A stretch of DNA of 47,598 bases from Alphaproteobacteria bacterium RIFCSPHIGHO2_12_FULL_63_12 (GCA_001767925.1 MEMM01000132.1:39807-87404); one strand, 5' to 3'; positions 33,147-41,784 are shown, counted from the first letter of the stretch. Program-made: numbers and translations. The notes: generated by a model not told the origin, from the sequence alone.

Positions 33147-34555
33147 ATTTTCGTTTTACCGATCTGAAGAGCAAACGCGGCGGCGACACGCCGGCGGGCG
33201 CGCAAACGCTTGTTCGAAAGGAGCCGTCGCTCGCCGAGACGCGGTCGGCCGCGCCGGTTATTCCCCTCAACAAGGGTGAGGCGTCGACTCACGATTATCT
33301 CGACCTCAAGGTTCGCCTTCACCAGCGCTTGATCGAGGAAATCAATCTCAGCGTCCTCGACCGCGTGGATCGGGCGGATCTGAAACTCGAGATCAGCGGC
33401 GCGATCGGCCGTCTGCTCGCGGACGAAGACAAGCCGCTCAACACCCGCGAGCGCGAGACGATCATCGACGAGCTTGTCGATGAGCTGATGGGATTCGGGC
33501 CGCTCGAGCCGTTGCTCGCCGACGACACCGTCGCCGACATTCTCGTCAATACGCCGCATTTGGTCTATGTCGAGCGTCGCGGTGTCCTTGAAGAGACGAA
33601 TGTGCGGTTCAAGGATGACGCACATCTCCTGCGCATCATCGACCGCATCGTCGTGCAGGTCGGCCGCCGGATCGACGAGGGAACGCCGCTTGTCGACGCA
33701 CGCCTGCCGGACGGCAGCCGCGTCAACGCCGTCATCCCGCCCGTCGCGATCGACGGGCCGCTTCTTTCCATCCGCAAATTCTCGCGCATTCCCTACGATC
33801 TCGAACGGCTCGTCGAAGTCGGATCGATGACGAAGTCATGCGCTGACGTGCTGAAAGGCGTCGTCAGATGCCGGCTCAACCTTCTGATTTCAGGGGGCAC
33901 CGGCACCGGCAAGACGACGCTCCTCAATGCCGTGTCGCGCTATATCGGGGAAAAGGAGCGCATCGTGACCATTGAGGACGCGGCGGAATTGCAGCTGCAA
34001 CAGCGCCATGTCTGCCGCATGGAGACGCGCCCGACGAACATCGAGGGTAAAGGCGAGATTTCGCAGCGCGAACTTGTCAAGAACGCGCTCCGCATGCGTC
34101 CCGACCGCATTATCGTCGGCGAGGTTCGCGGCGGCGAGGCTTTCGACATGATGCAGGCGATGAACACCGGTCATGACGGTTCGATCACCACGGTTCACGC
34201 CAATACGCCGCGCGACGCGCTCTCACGACTTGAACAGATGGTGTCGATGGCGCATCTCGACATTCCGACGCGCGCCATCCGCAACCAGATCGCCTCGGCG
34301 CTCGATGTCGTCGTCCAGATCAAGCGCTTCGCCGACGGCGTCCGCCGGGTCGTCTCTGTTCAGGAGATCACCGGCATGGAGGGCGAGGTCGTCACCATGC
34401 AGGAAATCTTCCGCTTCAGGCAGGAACGGATCGACAATGACGGCCGCGTCATCGGGCATTTCGAGGCGACCGGCGTCAGACCGCATTTCTACGAGACGTT
34501 CCTCGCCAACGGCCTCGCCGCGCCCGAACTCTTCGCCGCCGGGAGCCGGACGTGA
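33143..34555 (+). CDS. cpaF: CpaF/TadA type II/IV secretion ATPase
   Basis: The cytoplasmic motor ATPase that drives Tad pilus extension (and, in Caulobacter, retraction). The Walker A is [11 protein letters not shown] at 251-261. Other family marks are the [11 protein letters not shown] aspartate box, [49 protein letters not shown], and [20 protein letters not shown]. Length (470) is normal. The start ATG overlaps the cpaE stop, and the stop overlaps the GTG of tadB (GTGA), so the genes are translationally coupled. Confidence 0.97.
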   Translation: MNFRFTDLKSKRGGDTPAGAQTLVRKEPSLAETRSAAPVIPLNKGEASTHDYLDLKVRLHQRLIEEINLSVLDRVDRADLKLEISGAIGRLLADEDKPLNTRERETIIDELVDELMGFGPLEPLLADDTVADILVNTPHLVYVERRGVLEETNVRFKDDAHLLRIIDRIVVQVGRRIDEGTPLVDARLPDGSRVNAVIPPVAIDGPLLSIRKFSRIPYDLERLVEVGSMTKSCADVLKGVVRCRLNLLISGGTGTGKTTLLNAVSRYIGEKERIVTIEDAAELQLQQRHVCRMETRPTNIEGKGEISQRELVKNALRMRPDRIIVGEVRGGEAFDMMQAMNTGHDGSITTVHANTPRDALSRLEQMVSMAHLDIPTRAIRNQIASALDVVVQIKRFADGVRRVVSVQEITGMEGEVVTMQEIFRFRQERIDNDGRVIGHFEATGVRPHFYETFLANGLAAPELFAAGSRT

Positions 34556-35520
34556 ATGTGACCGTCATACAGATTGTTCAGGCGATCGCCTTTGTCGCGG
34601 TCATTTTGACGGTCGAAGGCGTTTATCTTTTCATCCGCAGCAATAATCGCCGCGAGAAAGCGGCAAATCGACGAATGGCGATTGCGGCGGCGCGAAACGA
34701 ACGCGTCCTCAATCCGGAGCTGTTCCGCAAGCAGGTCGAGGGCGGGTTTCTTTCAGGACTTCTCGGCGATCTGATACCCGGGTTTACGAGGCTGATCTGG
34801 CGCGCGGCGATACGCGTGAAGCCGGCTGAATTTTTCATGATCATGTGCGCGATCGCGGCGGCGACCGGGTTATTGTCAGCCGGCGTATTGCACGCACCCC
34901 TCCTTTTCAGCCTGATCCTTTCCGCGCTTCTCGGCTTCGCGGTTCCCTGTCTATTCCTCAAAGCCCTCGCCGATCGGCGCGAAAAAAGATTTGCCGACCA
35001 ACTGCCGATGGCGATCGACATCATGGTTCGCGGCCTGCAGGCCGGCCATCCGGTGCCGGTAGCAATCGAAATGGTGGCGCGCGAGGTTGAAGATCCGATC
35101 GGCTCGGAATTCGGCCACGCGCTCGATGAAATGAATTACGGTCTCGATCGCGGCGTCGCCATGCGCAACATCGCGACGCGCTTCACCAATCCGGAATTCC
35201 GCTTCCTCGTTTCATCGATCGAAATGCAGAAGGAAACGGGAGGTAATCTCGCGGAAATTCTCACCAATCTTTCAAAGGTCATCAGAGAGCGCTCGACAAT
35301 GCGCAAGAAAATCGTTGCGATTTCGGCGGAAGGCCGCATCACCTGCTTTGTCGTCGGCGGGCTGCCCTTTCTCCTCGTGCTTGCGATCATGGGTCTCAAT
35401 CCGGCTTTCTTCCTCGAAGTCATCGATGACAAACTGTTCTGGCCGATGATCGGCGGCGGCTTCGTGCTCTGGGTCCTCGGCATCACCTGGATCTGGCGCA
35501 TGGTGAATTTCAAGTTCTGA
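34552..35520 (+). CDS. tadB: TadB inner-membrane platform protein
   Basis: A 322-residue type II secretion F-like protein that forms the inner-membrane platform with TadC. It has an N-terminal membrane helix, a pair of central helices (IMCAIAAATGLLSAGVLHAPLLFSLILSALLGFAVPCLFL), then the cytoplasmic RFADQLPMAIDIMVRGLQAGHPVPVAIEMVAREVEDPIGSEF, and two C-terminal helices ending ITWIWRMVNFKF. The start is GTG 34552, overlapping cpaF by 4 nt. Length is typical. Confidence 0.95.
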   Translation: MNVTVIQIVQAIAFVAVILTVEGVYLFIRSNNRREKAANRRMAIAAARNERVLNPELFRKQVEGGFLSGLLGDLIPGFTRLIWRAAIRVKPAEFFMIMCAIAAATGLLSAGVLHAPLLFSLILSALLGFAVPCLFLKALADRREKRFADQLPMAIDIMVRGLQAGHPVPVAIEMVAREVEDPIGSEFGHALDEMNYGLDRGVAMRNIATRFTNPEFRFLVSSIEMQKETGGNLAEILTNLSKVIRERSTMRKKIVAISAEGRITCFVVGGLPFLLVLAIMGLNPAFFLEVIDDKLFWPMIGGGFVLWVLGITWIWRMVNFKF

Positions 35521-35532
35521 CGGGGCGGGGCG

Positions 35533-36462
35533 ATGATGGAAACTCTTCTTCTGACGGCGGTGTTCGCAGCGGTCGTCCTCGTGGTCGTCGGCGTCGCGGG
35601 CGTCATGCAGCGCGATCCCGCCTTGCGCCGGATGGCGACCGGGGGGCATTCGCCTGGCGCGCCAGGTTCGATCTTTTACGAAAAGAAGCGGTCGAAAATT
35701 CTCGATCTTCTTGAACCGGTGCAAAAGCAGCTCGCGCAAAGCGACGCCAAACAGGTCGGCGTCGTCAAAGGCCGGCTGGTGCAGGCGGGCTTTTATCATC
35801 CCTCAAGCGTCGAGATCTATTACACAGCGCGGGTGACCCTTGCGCTCGGCCTTGCCGTTGCGGCGGTCCTCGCTCTTTTATTCCTGTTGCCGCCAGTTGG
35901 CGCCAACGGCGCCCTGATCCTCGTTCTTGGCGGCGCGACGACCGGCTATTACCTGCCGGCGCTGATCCTCGGATTGCGGATCAAGGACCGGCAGACGGCG
36001 TTCCGGCACGGCATGCCGGATGCGATGGACATGATCCTCGTCGGCGTCGAGGCCGGCCTGTCGCTGCCGGCGTCCATTAAGCATCTTTGCGACGAATTCG
36101 CCGACGCGCACCCGGTCATTGCGGAACAGTTCCGCATCGTGACCCTCGAATTCCAGGCGGGAAAGAGCCGCCCCGATGCGCTCGCCTCGCTCGCAAAGCG
36201 CATGGATGTTCAAGAAGCGCGGGTCTTCTCGACGATGATCGCCCAGTCTGAAACGCTTGGCACAAGCCTCGCAACGACCCTGCGGGTGCTGGCTGAGGAA
36301 ATGCGGCGCGACAGGATGTTGAAGGCGGAACAAAAGGCGGCGGAACTTCCGGTCAAGATGGCGATACCGCTCGTCATGCTGATCTTCCCGGCGCTTTTCT
36401 CCGTCATCATGACCCCGCTCGCGATCCGGATTTTCCGAGCGCTTGGCAACATCGTTTCCTGA
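35533..36462 (+). CDS. tadC: TadC inner-membrane platform protein
   Basis: A 309-residue T2SS F-domain protein, the partner of TadB. It shows an N-terminal membrane segment, two central helices (ALGLAVAAVLALLFLLPPVGANGALILVLGGATTGYYLPALILGL), the cytoplasmic FRHGMPDAMDMILVGVEAGLSLPASIKHLCDEF signature, and a C-terminal helix pair. A GGGGCGGGG tract precedes the ATG. Start 35533 and 35536 (MMETLL) are both possible. Confidence 0.95.
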   Translation: MMETLLLTAVFAAVVLVVVGVAGVMQRDPALRRMATGGHSPGAPGSIFYEKKRSKILDLLEPVQKQLAQSDAKQVGVVKGRLVQAGFYHPSSVEIYYTARVTLALGLAVAAVLALLFLLPPVGANGALILVLGGATTGYYLPALILGLRIKDRQTAFRHGMPDAMDMILVGVEAGLSLPASIKHLCDEFADAHPVIAEQFRIVTLEFQAGKSRPDALASLAKRMDVQEARVFSTMIAQSETLGTSLATTLRVLAEEMRRDRMLKAEQKAAELPVKMAIPLVMLIFPALFSVIMTPLAIRIFRALGNIVS

Positions 36463-36474
36463 AGGGGCGAACAA

Positions 36475-37401
36475 ATGAGCATCATTTCCGGCATCAGCGC
36501 TTCTTTTGTCTTTTCGCGGGCAGGAAAAGCGGCGGCCGCGGCGGTGATTTCCCTTGCCGCCAACGGTTGCGCGACCGTGAAAACGATGACCGATGATTTC
36601 GAACGCAAATGGGAAGATCCAAAAAGCATCCTCGCCCAGATGGATGAAACGGCCGCGGCGAACCGCGCCTCGGATTCCTCCGCCGCGCAAATGGCCGCTT
36701 TCAACTCGAATGACTGCGCCAAGAAGGCGGGTCTTCTCGATGAGACGGCGGATGAGGCGACGTTGACGGCGAGACAGATCGTCGGCGGCGAATGCCTGCT
36801 CGCCTCGGGCAAGAACGAGGAAGCGTCAAAGCTTTTTGCGATCGCCGAGGAAAATGCAGGCGGCGCGATCGCGCTGCAGGGAAAAGGCGTCGCCCTTGTC
36901 CGGCTTGGAGATTTTCAGCAGGCGTCAACGGCGCTGCAATCGGCGACCGCGCTCGATCCGTCGCTCTGGCGCGCCTGGAATGCGTATGGCGTCGCCGCGG
37001 ACAATCTCGGACTGAAAGACGAAGCCATCGCGTCATTTGAAAAAGCCGCCGAGCTTAACCCGGCGGACGGCGCGGCGCTCAACAACCTCGGCGTTGCGCT
37101 TCTCAAGACCGACCGGCGCCCCGAAGCGATCGCGGCGCTGAAACGCGCGCTCGAGGCGGACGGCGCGCGTGAGGCCGCGGAAGCCAATCTTCGCCTCGCT
37201 TATGCGCTCGATGGCGATTATGCGAATTCGACCCGCGCGCTGCCGGATACGGAGCGTGCGATCGGGCTCAACAATGCCGGCGTTGCGGCGGCGACGCGCG
37301 GCGACACCGCCGAGGCAAAGCGCCTGTTCGCGCGCGCGATCGAGGAGAGCCCGCATTTCTACGCCAAGGCGTACAACAATCTCTCCTTGCTGACTGAATA
37401 A
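36475..37401 (+). CDS. tadD: TadD TPR lipoprotein
   Basis: A 308-residue tetratricopeptide protein that works as an outer-membrane assembly lipoprotein, like PilF. The signal ends in ANGC (Cys32), not a perfect lipobox. TPR units follow: LLASGKNEEASKLFAIAEE, GDFQQASTALQSATALDPSLWRAWNAYGVAADNLGLKDEAIASFEKAAELNPADGAALNNLGVALLKTDRRPEAIAALKRALE, then AATRGDTAEAKRLFARAIEESPHFYAKAYNNL. RBS AAGGGG lies upstream. Confidence 0.92.
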   Translation: MSIISGISASFVFSRAGKAAAAAVISLAANGCATVKTMTDDFERKWEDPKSILAQMDETAAANRASDSSAAQMAAFNSNDCAKKAGLLDETADEATLTARQIVGGECLLASGKNEEASKLFAIAEENAGGAIALQGKGVALVRLGDFQQASTALQSATALDPSLWRAWNAYGVAADNLGLKDEAIASFEKAAELNPADGAALNNLGVALLKTDRRPEAIAALKRALEADGAREAAEANLRLAYALDGDYANSTRALPDTERAIGLNNAGVAAATRGDTAEAKRLFARAIEESPHFYAKAYNNLSLLTE

Positions 37402-37415
37402 GCGGGCCAAGGCCA

Positions 37416-37907
37416 ATGATCGAGACTGTTGAGAACTGGCGCTGGCTCTTATACGCGCTACTTGCCGCGGCGGCGTTCAGCGATCTGCGATCTTTGAAGA
37501 TCCCGAATGCGTTGCCGGTACTCATTGCGCTGTCGGCGGCGGCTGTTCTTTTCATCGGAAAGGCCGCGCCCTCGGATTATGCCGCGGCGGCGGCGTCTGG
37601 ATTGATCGGGCTTGGCGTCGGCTATGCGCTCTACGCGGTCGGGCTGATGGGCGCGGGCGACGGGAAGCTCTTCGCCGCCGCTTCAACCTGGTTCACCGCG
37701 AGCGCACTTCTCGTTGCCGGCCTGTTTGTATCGCTCGCCGGCGTCGTCCTCGCGCTTGTCATGCTTGGCGCCCGACTCATTCGCGGGACGAGCGCCGCCG
37801 AGCGGATTGGCGCGACCGTCAAAAGCGCATTAAAGACGCCGGTCCCTTATGGAGTTGCGATCGCACTCGGCTTCGTCGCGACAGCGCAGCAGTCGGTGGC
37901 CGGATGA
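37416..37907 (+). CDS. cpaA: CpaA/TadV prepilin peptidase
   Basis: The A24-family aspartic prepilin peptidase that cuts Flp pilins and TadE-type pseudopilins before the conserved Glu. The two catalytic aspartates are visible: Asp23 in FSDLRSLKIPN and Asp82 in the GAGDGK motif. Several membrane helices make up the rest. At 163 residues it is the short form without the cytoplasmic N-methyltransferase domain of PilD. In many loci it is the second gene after flp; here it is at the far end. Its stop overlaps the next gene start (ATGA). Confidence 0.95.
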   Translation: MIETVENWRWLLYALLAAAAFSDLRSLKIPNALPVLIALSAAAVLFIGKAAPSDYAAAAASGLIGLGVGYALYAVGLMGAGDGKLFAAASTWFTASALLVAGLFVSLAGVVLALVMLGARLIRGTSAAERIGATVKSALKTPVPYGVAIALGFVATAQQSVAG

Positions 37908-38536
37908 CCGCCCTTGGATCCACGATGAATTTCTCCCGGGCGGCGCTGATCGATCGCTTCGAGCAGGCTGCGGTGCTCGTCCTTTACGGCTTTCTTGTCG
38001 CGCGGGTCTGGCCGGGCGATCTTTCCGCGGACAGTCTGGCGCCGGCGCTGGTCCTGGTGTCGGAAGGCGTCATCCTCTTTTTCCTTTTGATCCGCCGCCC
38101 GACAAACGCCATCTCAATGAAGCCGCGGGACTGGCTCGTCGCGCTTGTCGGCACGATCGCGCCCCTGCTGGTGTCCAAAACGGCCGAGCCGGCGTTTCTC
38201 GGAATCGGCGTTTTTCTCATGTTGTTCGGAATGATCACGCAGCTGTCGGCGAAATTCAGCCTGCGGAGGAGCTTCGGTCTCGTTCCGGCCAACCGCGGCG
38301 TCAAGACCGGCGGCGCCTATCGCTATGTCCGCCATCCGATGTATCTGGGTTATATCCTCTCCCATATCGGATTTTTGTTGATCGCGCCGACTTTCTGGAA
38401 TCTTGCAGTTTATTTGGTCGGCTGGGCCTGCCTCCTCCTCAGAATTGAATATGAGGAGCGACTCCTTTCGGAAGACGCGGCCTATCAGGCGCTCAAACTC
38501 AGAGTGCGCTACCGCCTGGCGCCCGGCATTTATTGA
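37904..38536 (+). CDS. ICMT-like membrane methyltransferase
   Basis: A 210-residue protein with about five membrane helices and the isoprenylcysteine/phospholipid-methyltransferase pattern: GGAYRYVRHPMYLGYILSHIGFLL (about 138-161) and the EERLLSEDAAYQALKLRVRYRLAPGIY tail. These enzymes use S-adenosylmethionine at the membrane. The gene overlaps the prepilin peptidase by 4 nt (ATGA) and so belongs to the tad transcript. A role in methylating a pilus component or a lipid is an attractive inference but not proved. The alternative start Met8 would break the overlap. Confidence 0.85.
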   Translation: MTALGSTMNFSRAALIDRFEQAAVLVLYGFLVARVWPGDLSADSLAPALVLVSEGVILFFLLIRRPTNAISMKPRDWLVALVGTIAPLLVSKTAEPAFLGIGVFLMLFGMITQLSAKFSLRRSFGLVPANRGVKTGGAYRYVRHPMYLGYILSHIGFLLIAPTFWNLAVYLVGWACLLLRIEYEERLLSEDAAYQALKLRVRYRLAPGIY

Positions 38537-38667
38537 AAAGACGCTGAACCGCGCCTTTGGGATAATGTCCGCCTGCGACTGCGCGGCCATGAAATTTGCA
38601 TTCCGTGACGCTTCCCTTGCCGCGGCCGATAAAACCGTGACAGGTTCCGCCGGGACAAAACACCCGG

Positions 38668-39498
38668 ATGACTTACCCAATGCGCGTCGCTTCCTTGCAC
38701 ATTCACCCCGTCAAAGGCATGCGCGCGGTCGACGTTGCCCGCGTGAAGGTCGAAGCGCGCGGGCTTGAGGGCGATCGGCGCTGGCTCGCGGTCGATGCGA
38801 ACGGCGTCTTCCTGACGCAGCGCACCCACCCGCATATGGCGACGATGACGGCGATATTGACGCCGCAGGGGCTCGCGCTTTCCGCCGACGGCTTCGGCGC
38901 GATTGAAATCCGGAAACCGTCAGGCGACGCGCGGCGTAAAGTCGTCGTGTGGGAGAGCGAAGTCGACGCCGCCGCGACCAACAGCGCCGCGAGCGCATTC
39001 CTGTCCGATCTGATCGGCGAGGAAGCCCACCTCGTCTATATGGACGAACACGCGGCGCGCCTCAAAGACAGCGTGTGGACGCCGGCGCCGGTCCCGGTGA
39101 GCTTCGCCGACGCCTTCCCAATTTTGGTGACGACGACCGGCTCGCTCGCCGCGCTCAATCGCGACATTGCGGCCCATGGCGGCGATCCCGTGCCGATGGG
39201 GCGCTTTAGGCCGAGCATCGTCATCGATTGCGATGCGCCGTGGGCGGAGGATCGCTGGGACCGCTTGCGGATCGGCGACGTCGTTCTCGATCTCGTCAAG
39301 CCATCCGACCGCTGCATCGTGACGACGACGGACCAGGCGACCGGCGAGCGCAGGGGCAAGGAGCCGCTGGCGGCGCTGGCTCGAATTCACCGCTCGACCG
39401 ACCCGCGCATCAACGGCGTCATCTTCGGCGAAAACGCCGCGCCGCGCGCGCTCGGCGAGATCGCGGTCGGCGACGCCGTCGAGATCGTCGCCGCCTAG
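38668..39498 (+). CDS. MOSC-domain protein
   Basis: A 276-residue protein with an N-terminal beta-barrel part (VASLHIHPVKGMRAVDVARVKVEARGLEGDRRWLAVDANGVFLTQR) and a C-terminal MOSC domain. The likely molybdenum or sulfur-carrying cysteine is in KPSDRCIVTTTDQATGER, with DPRINGVIFGENAAP towards the end. Related to the mARC and YcbX proteins, which reduce N-hydroxylated compounds with a molybdenum cofactor. Its stop codon is part of a 13-bp inverted repeat (39497-39535). Confidence 0.92.
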   Translation: MTYPMRVASLHIHPVKGMRAVDVARVKVEARGLEGDRRWLAVDANGVFLTQRTHPHMATMTAILTPQGLALSADGFGAIEIRKPSGDARRKVVVWESEVDAAATNSAASAFLSDLIGEEAHLVYMDEHAARLKDSVWTPAPVPVSFADAFPILVTTTGSLAALNRDIAAHGGDPVPMGRFRPSIVIDCDAPWAEDRWDRLRIGDVVLDLVKPSDRCIVTTTDQATGERRGKEPLAALARIHRSTDPRINGVIFGENAAPRALGEIAVGDAVEIVAA

Positions 39499-39535
39499 CG
39501 CAAAATGCTCGACACCAGACTCAGCATTTTGCGCT
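39497..39535 (+). terminator. 13-bp inverted repeat after MOSC gene
   Basis: AGCGCAAAATGCT and AGCATTTTGCGCT are perfect complements around a 13-nt loop, the left arm starting inside the stop codon. It is followed by a T-rich but not T-run tract, and by a stretch with AAAACCGGTTCCCACTTTTT (39569-39588) of a type widely repeated in alphaproteobacterial intergenic regions. Probably a terminator that is part of a repeat element. Confidence 0.6.
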
Positions 39536-39596
39536 GGTATTTTGATTTGTCGCGTGACTTTGCAAAAAACCGGTTCCCACTTTTTTGCGTCACGCT

Positions 39597-40328
39597 CTAA
39601 AACAGCGTCGAGGCGCCGTTCGCGATATTATGGCCGATGATCGGCATTAGGACGCTGCCGGTGCGCTCCTTGAGCCAGAGCAGGATAAGCGCGGGCCCGC
39701 CCGTCAGGGCGAAGGTCATCGCATCAAAAGAAAGCCCGCTCTTGTCATAGGCAAGCCCGTGCGCGAGGCCGAACAGGACCGTCGCGAGCATGCCGCCGTA
39801 ACCGATCGGCGCGCCAAGAATCCTCGCGCGCGCCGAAAACGCCTCGTTCATCGCCAGCAAAAAGAGGCCGCGATAGAAAATCTCCTCATCGAGCCCCGGC
39901 ATCGTCCACTGAAAGGCGATCGTCTCCCAGTCGTCGCGGCCGTCCGGATTGGAAATAGCGAGATAGAAGAATAAGCCGCCAAGCAGCGCGAGGACGACCG
40001 CCGCCGCGATCCACCCCTTACCCTGACGCATCGTGATCCCGGCGCGCCTCCAGCCGATCGCCGGCAAGGCGCATATGGCGAGCACGCCGACGAGCGACAT
40101 CAGCTTTCCGGCCCAGTTCCACGACGCTTCCGGAAAAGGGTCGGGCAGCAGGTAAAAGCCGCGCGTCAGCAGGAAGTCGTAGAGCGAATAAAGAACAAGC
40201 CCGCCGACGAACCATGTCGCGCGGAAGGATTTTCGGAACGCCAATGCGCCGGCGCCGCCGAGCGCGGCGACGACGCCGAGTTGCACGGCGACCGTCAGCG
40301 CTTCGTTGATGGTGCTTTCCGGGAACAT
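39597..40328 (-). CDS. CPBP-family intramembrane metalloprotease
   Basis: A 243-residue membrane protein with about seven helices and the CPBP/Abi (Rce1-like) motifs: DEEIFYRGLF (EExxxR), GLAHG, and GHNIANG for the late His/Asn site. Family members are glutamic-type or metal intramembrane proteases with roles in prenyl-protein processing, bacteriocin self-immunity or stress. The substrate is unknown. It lies 24 nt after the zinc-ribbon gene on the same strand, so the two are cotranscribed. Confidence 0.88.
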   Translation of the reverse strand: MFPESTINEALTVAVQLGVVAALGGAGALAFRKSFRATWFVGGLVLYSLYDFLLTRGFYLLPDPFPEASWNWAGKLMSLVGVLAICALPAIGWRRAGITMRQGKGWIAAAVVLALLGGLFFYLAISNPDGRDDWETIAFQWTMPGLDEEIFYRGLFLLAMNEAFSARARILGAPIGYGGMLATVLFGLAHGLAYDKSGLSFDAMTFALTGGPALILLWLKERTGSVLMPIIGHNIANGASTLF

Positions 40329-40352
40329 GGGTGGAGCGCGCCCCCGGCGAAG

Positions 40353-40589
40353 TTAATGATGATGATCGTGCGGCGGGTCGATATTGATGCGGCCGCATTT
40401 GCCGCATTTGATGATCGCGCCATGCGCGTCGTGATGCGCGACGTCGACCATAAGCTTGGTCTTGCAGATGCCGCAGCGATAGGTCTCATCGCCGCCGCCT
40501 TCTTTCAACGGCTGTCCTGCGACATGCGTCGCCACTTCCATTCCCGCGACGTCTTCCGCGTCGACGATCATCATATCAAATTGCGGCAT
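40353..40589 (-). CDS. Zinc-ribbon protein with His-rich tail
   Basis: A 78-residue protein with two CxxC pairs in YRCGICKTKLMVDVAHHDAHGAIIKCGKCGRI, a rubredoxin or zinc-ribbon pattern. The C-terminus is PPHDHHH, a possible second metal site. The start at 40589 (MPQFDMM) has AGGGAA upstream; the in-frame ATG at 40664 would add 25 residues lacking similarity. It could bind zinc or iron. No function is known; it is upstream of the CPBP protease in an apparent two-gene operon. Confidence 0.7.
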   Translation of the reverse strand: MPQFDMMIVDAEDVAGMEVATHVAGQPLKEGGGDETYRCGICKTKLMVDVAHHDAHGAIIKCGKCGRINIDPPHDHHH

Positions 40590-40640
40590 CTGACATTCCC
40601 TGCCTGCGGCGCCGAACCCTCGTCCGGATGCGGCAGTAGA

Positions 40641-40682
40641 AGCCCTTTCGCGCCGACAAGGCAAGGCTAGCGCGAAAGGGCT
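40641..40682 (-). terminator. 13-bp stem-loop between cupredoxin and zinc-ribbon genes
   Basis: AGCCCTTTCGCGC and GCGCGAAAGGGCT pair perfectly around a 16-nt loop, 20 nt past the cupredoxin stop. There is no T-run on the minus strand. It probably separates the DUF4142-cupredoxin operon from the zinc-ribbon operon. Confidence 0.65.
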
Positions 40683-40702
40683 GCCCGGCTCCGAAAGGGG
40701 GA

Positions 40703-41050
40703 TCAGTCGGAGCGGACGACGCCGGTCATCGCCGGGTGGAAGGTGCAGACGTAATCCGTCTCGCCTGCCTTATCGATCGTCACCGACCATTCGTCGCCGG
40801 CGCCGATCGATCCTGAATCCCATTCGCCGCCGGACGCCGTCGCCGTATGGGGAACGAGGTCGCGATTGACGAAGGTGACGGTGTCGCCGACCTTGACGTC
40901 GATCTCGGCGGGAGAGAACGCCATGTTGGCGATTTCAACGACATGATCTTCCGCGCCCGCCACCGACGGCGCCGAACACGCCGTGAGGAATAAAAAGGCG
41001 AGAAGCAACCGGCGCGCGGAGCCCGGTCGCGATGCGTTTGCGGTTTGCAT
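40703..41050 (-). CDS. Cupredoxin (blue-copper) lipoprotein
   Basis: A 115-residue type-1 copper protein of the plastocyanin/azurin kind, probably an outer- or inner-membrane-anchored lipoprotein (lipobox L-T-A-C, Cys25). Copper ligands match the family: His68 in VPHTA, Cys102, His105 and Met108 in VCTFHPAMTG. The core MAFSPAEIDVKVGDTVTFVNRDLVPHT is typical. Such proteins carry electrons or bind copper in the periplasm. It lies 2 nt after the DUF4142 gene in one operon. Confidence 0.9.
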   Translation of the reverse strand: MQTANASRPGSARRLLLAFLFLTACSAPSVAGAEDHVVEIANMAFSPAEIDVKVGDTVTFVNRDLVPHTATASGGEWDSGSIGAGDEWSVTIDKAGETDYVCTFHPAMTGVVRSD

Positions 41051-41052
41051 GA

Positions 41053-41583
41053 TTATTTGACCTCCGCTTCGAGGGTCTCCGCATGACGCTCATGCTCGGT
41101 GAAAATGCCGAGGGCGCTGGTCAGCAGGGCTTTCAACTCGGCGTTTTTCGTCTCCGGGATCAGCGTCTGGTCGAGCGTCGTGTTGACGAGCTGGTGATAG
41201 GCGACCTCGTTCGCGACATAGGCCTTGTCGAACGCGGCGCCCTTCAGCGCGGAAAGTTCGGCGCGCTTGGCGGCGGCGGCGGTTTCAAGCGACTGGCTGG
41301 TCGCATTGTCCTCGGGCGCGACATTGAGCTTCTTCAGCAGCGCGAGGGCGGCGTCGTTGACCTTGGCGTGGTCGCGCAACATCGTGTCGGCGAAGGCGCG
41401 CACGTCCTTGTCATGCGTTTTTTTCAGGGCGATTTCCGCGTAGCCGATGTCGATCTGGCCGGCGGTGTAGGCGATATGGGCGATCTGGAGATCGTTGAGA
41501 CCTGCGTCGGCGGCAAACGCCGCCGGCGACGCCGAAAGCATGGACGCAATCGCGATCGCTGACCAGAATGATTTGTTTTTCAT
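41053..41583 (-). CDS. DUF4142-family exported protein
   Basis: A 176-residue secreted protein with a signal peptide (MKNKSFWSAIAIASMLSASPAAFA). The mature part is a helical ferritin-like bundle: LNDLQIAHIAYTAGQIDIGYAEIALKKTHDKDVRAFADTMLRDHAKVNDAALALLKKLNV, followed by FDKAYVANEVAYHQLVNTTLDQTLI. This is the DUF4142 pattern; such proteins are associated with stress, metal or envelope conditions, but their activity is not settled. It is the first gene of the operon with the cupredoxin. The regulatory palindrome lies 114 nt upstream. Confidence 0.88.
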   Translation of the reverse strand: MKNKSFWSAIAIASMLSASPAAFAADAGLNDLQIAHIAYTAGQIDIGYAEIALKKTHDKDVRAFADTMLRDHAKVNDAALALLKKLNVAPEDNATSQSLETAAAAKRAELSALKGAAFDKAYVANEVAYHQLVNTTLDQTLIPETKNAELKALLTSALGIFTEHERHAETLEAEVK

Positions 41584-41697
41584 GAGGTATTCCCTTTTTT
41601 CCTGTGTCGGATAAGAGCCGTAAGAAGCGGGGCGCGGCGCCGAAGATCGGCTGGAACGATGGTAGGAAAAGCGCGGTCCTATCGACGGGCGTCTCGC

Positions 41698-41721
41698 TTA
41701 TGACATATTAATATGTCATAA
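41698..41721. promoter_or_regulatory. Perfect 24-bp palindrome between divergent operons
   Basis: TTATGACATATT is followed directly by its reverse complement AATATGTCATAA. It lies between the DUF4142 start (41583) and the SufR-like regulator start (41785), 63 nt upstream of the latter, in an AT-rich patch that continues with ATATGATATGG. It is a strong candidate operator for the SufR-like regulator, inferred from position. Confidence 0.85.
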
Positions 41722-41784
41722 CTATATGATATGGCAATAGCCGGGATGCGCGTTCGGGCGCGGCTCGCGAATTGGTGAACGAAC

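Noticed and set aside
38537-38667. A gene between the ICMT-like and MOSC genes
   Set aside because: Only short frames without ribosome site or similarity exist in this 131-nt gap.
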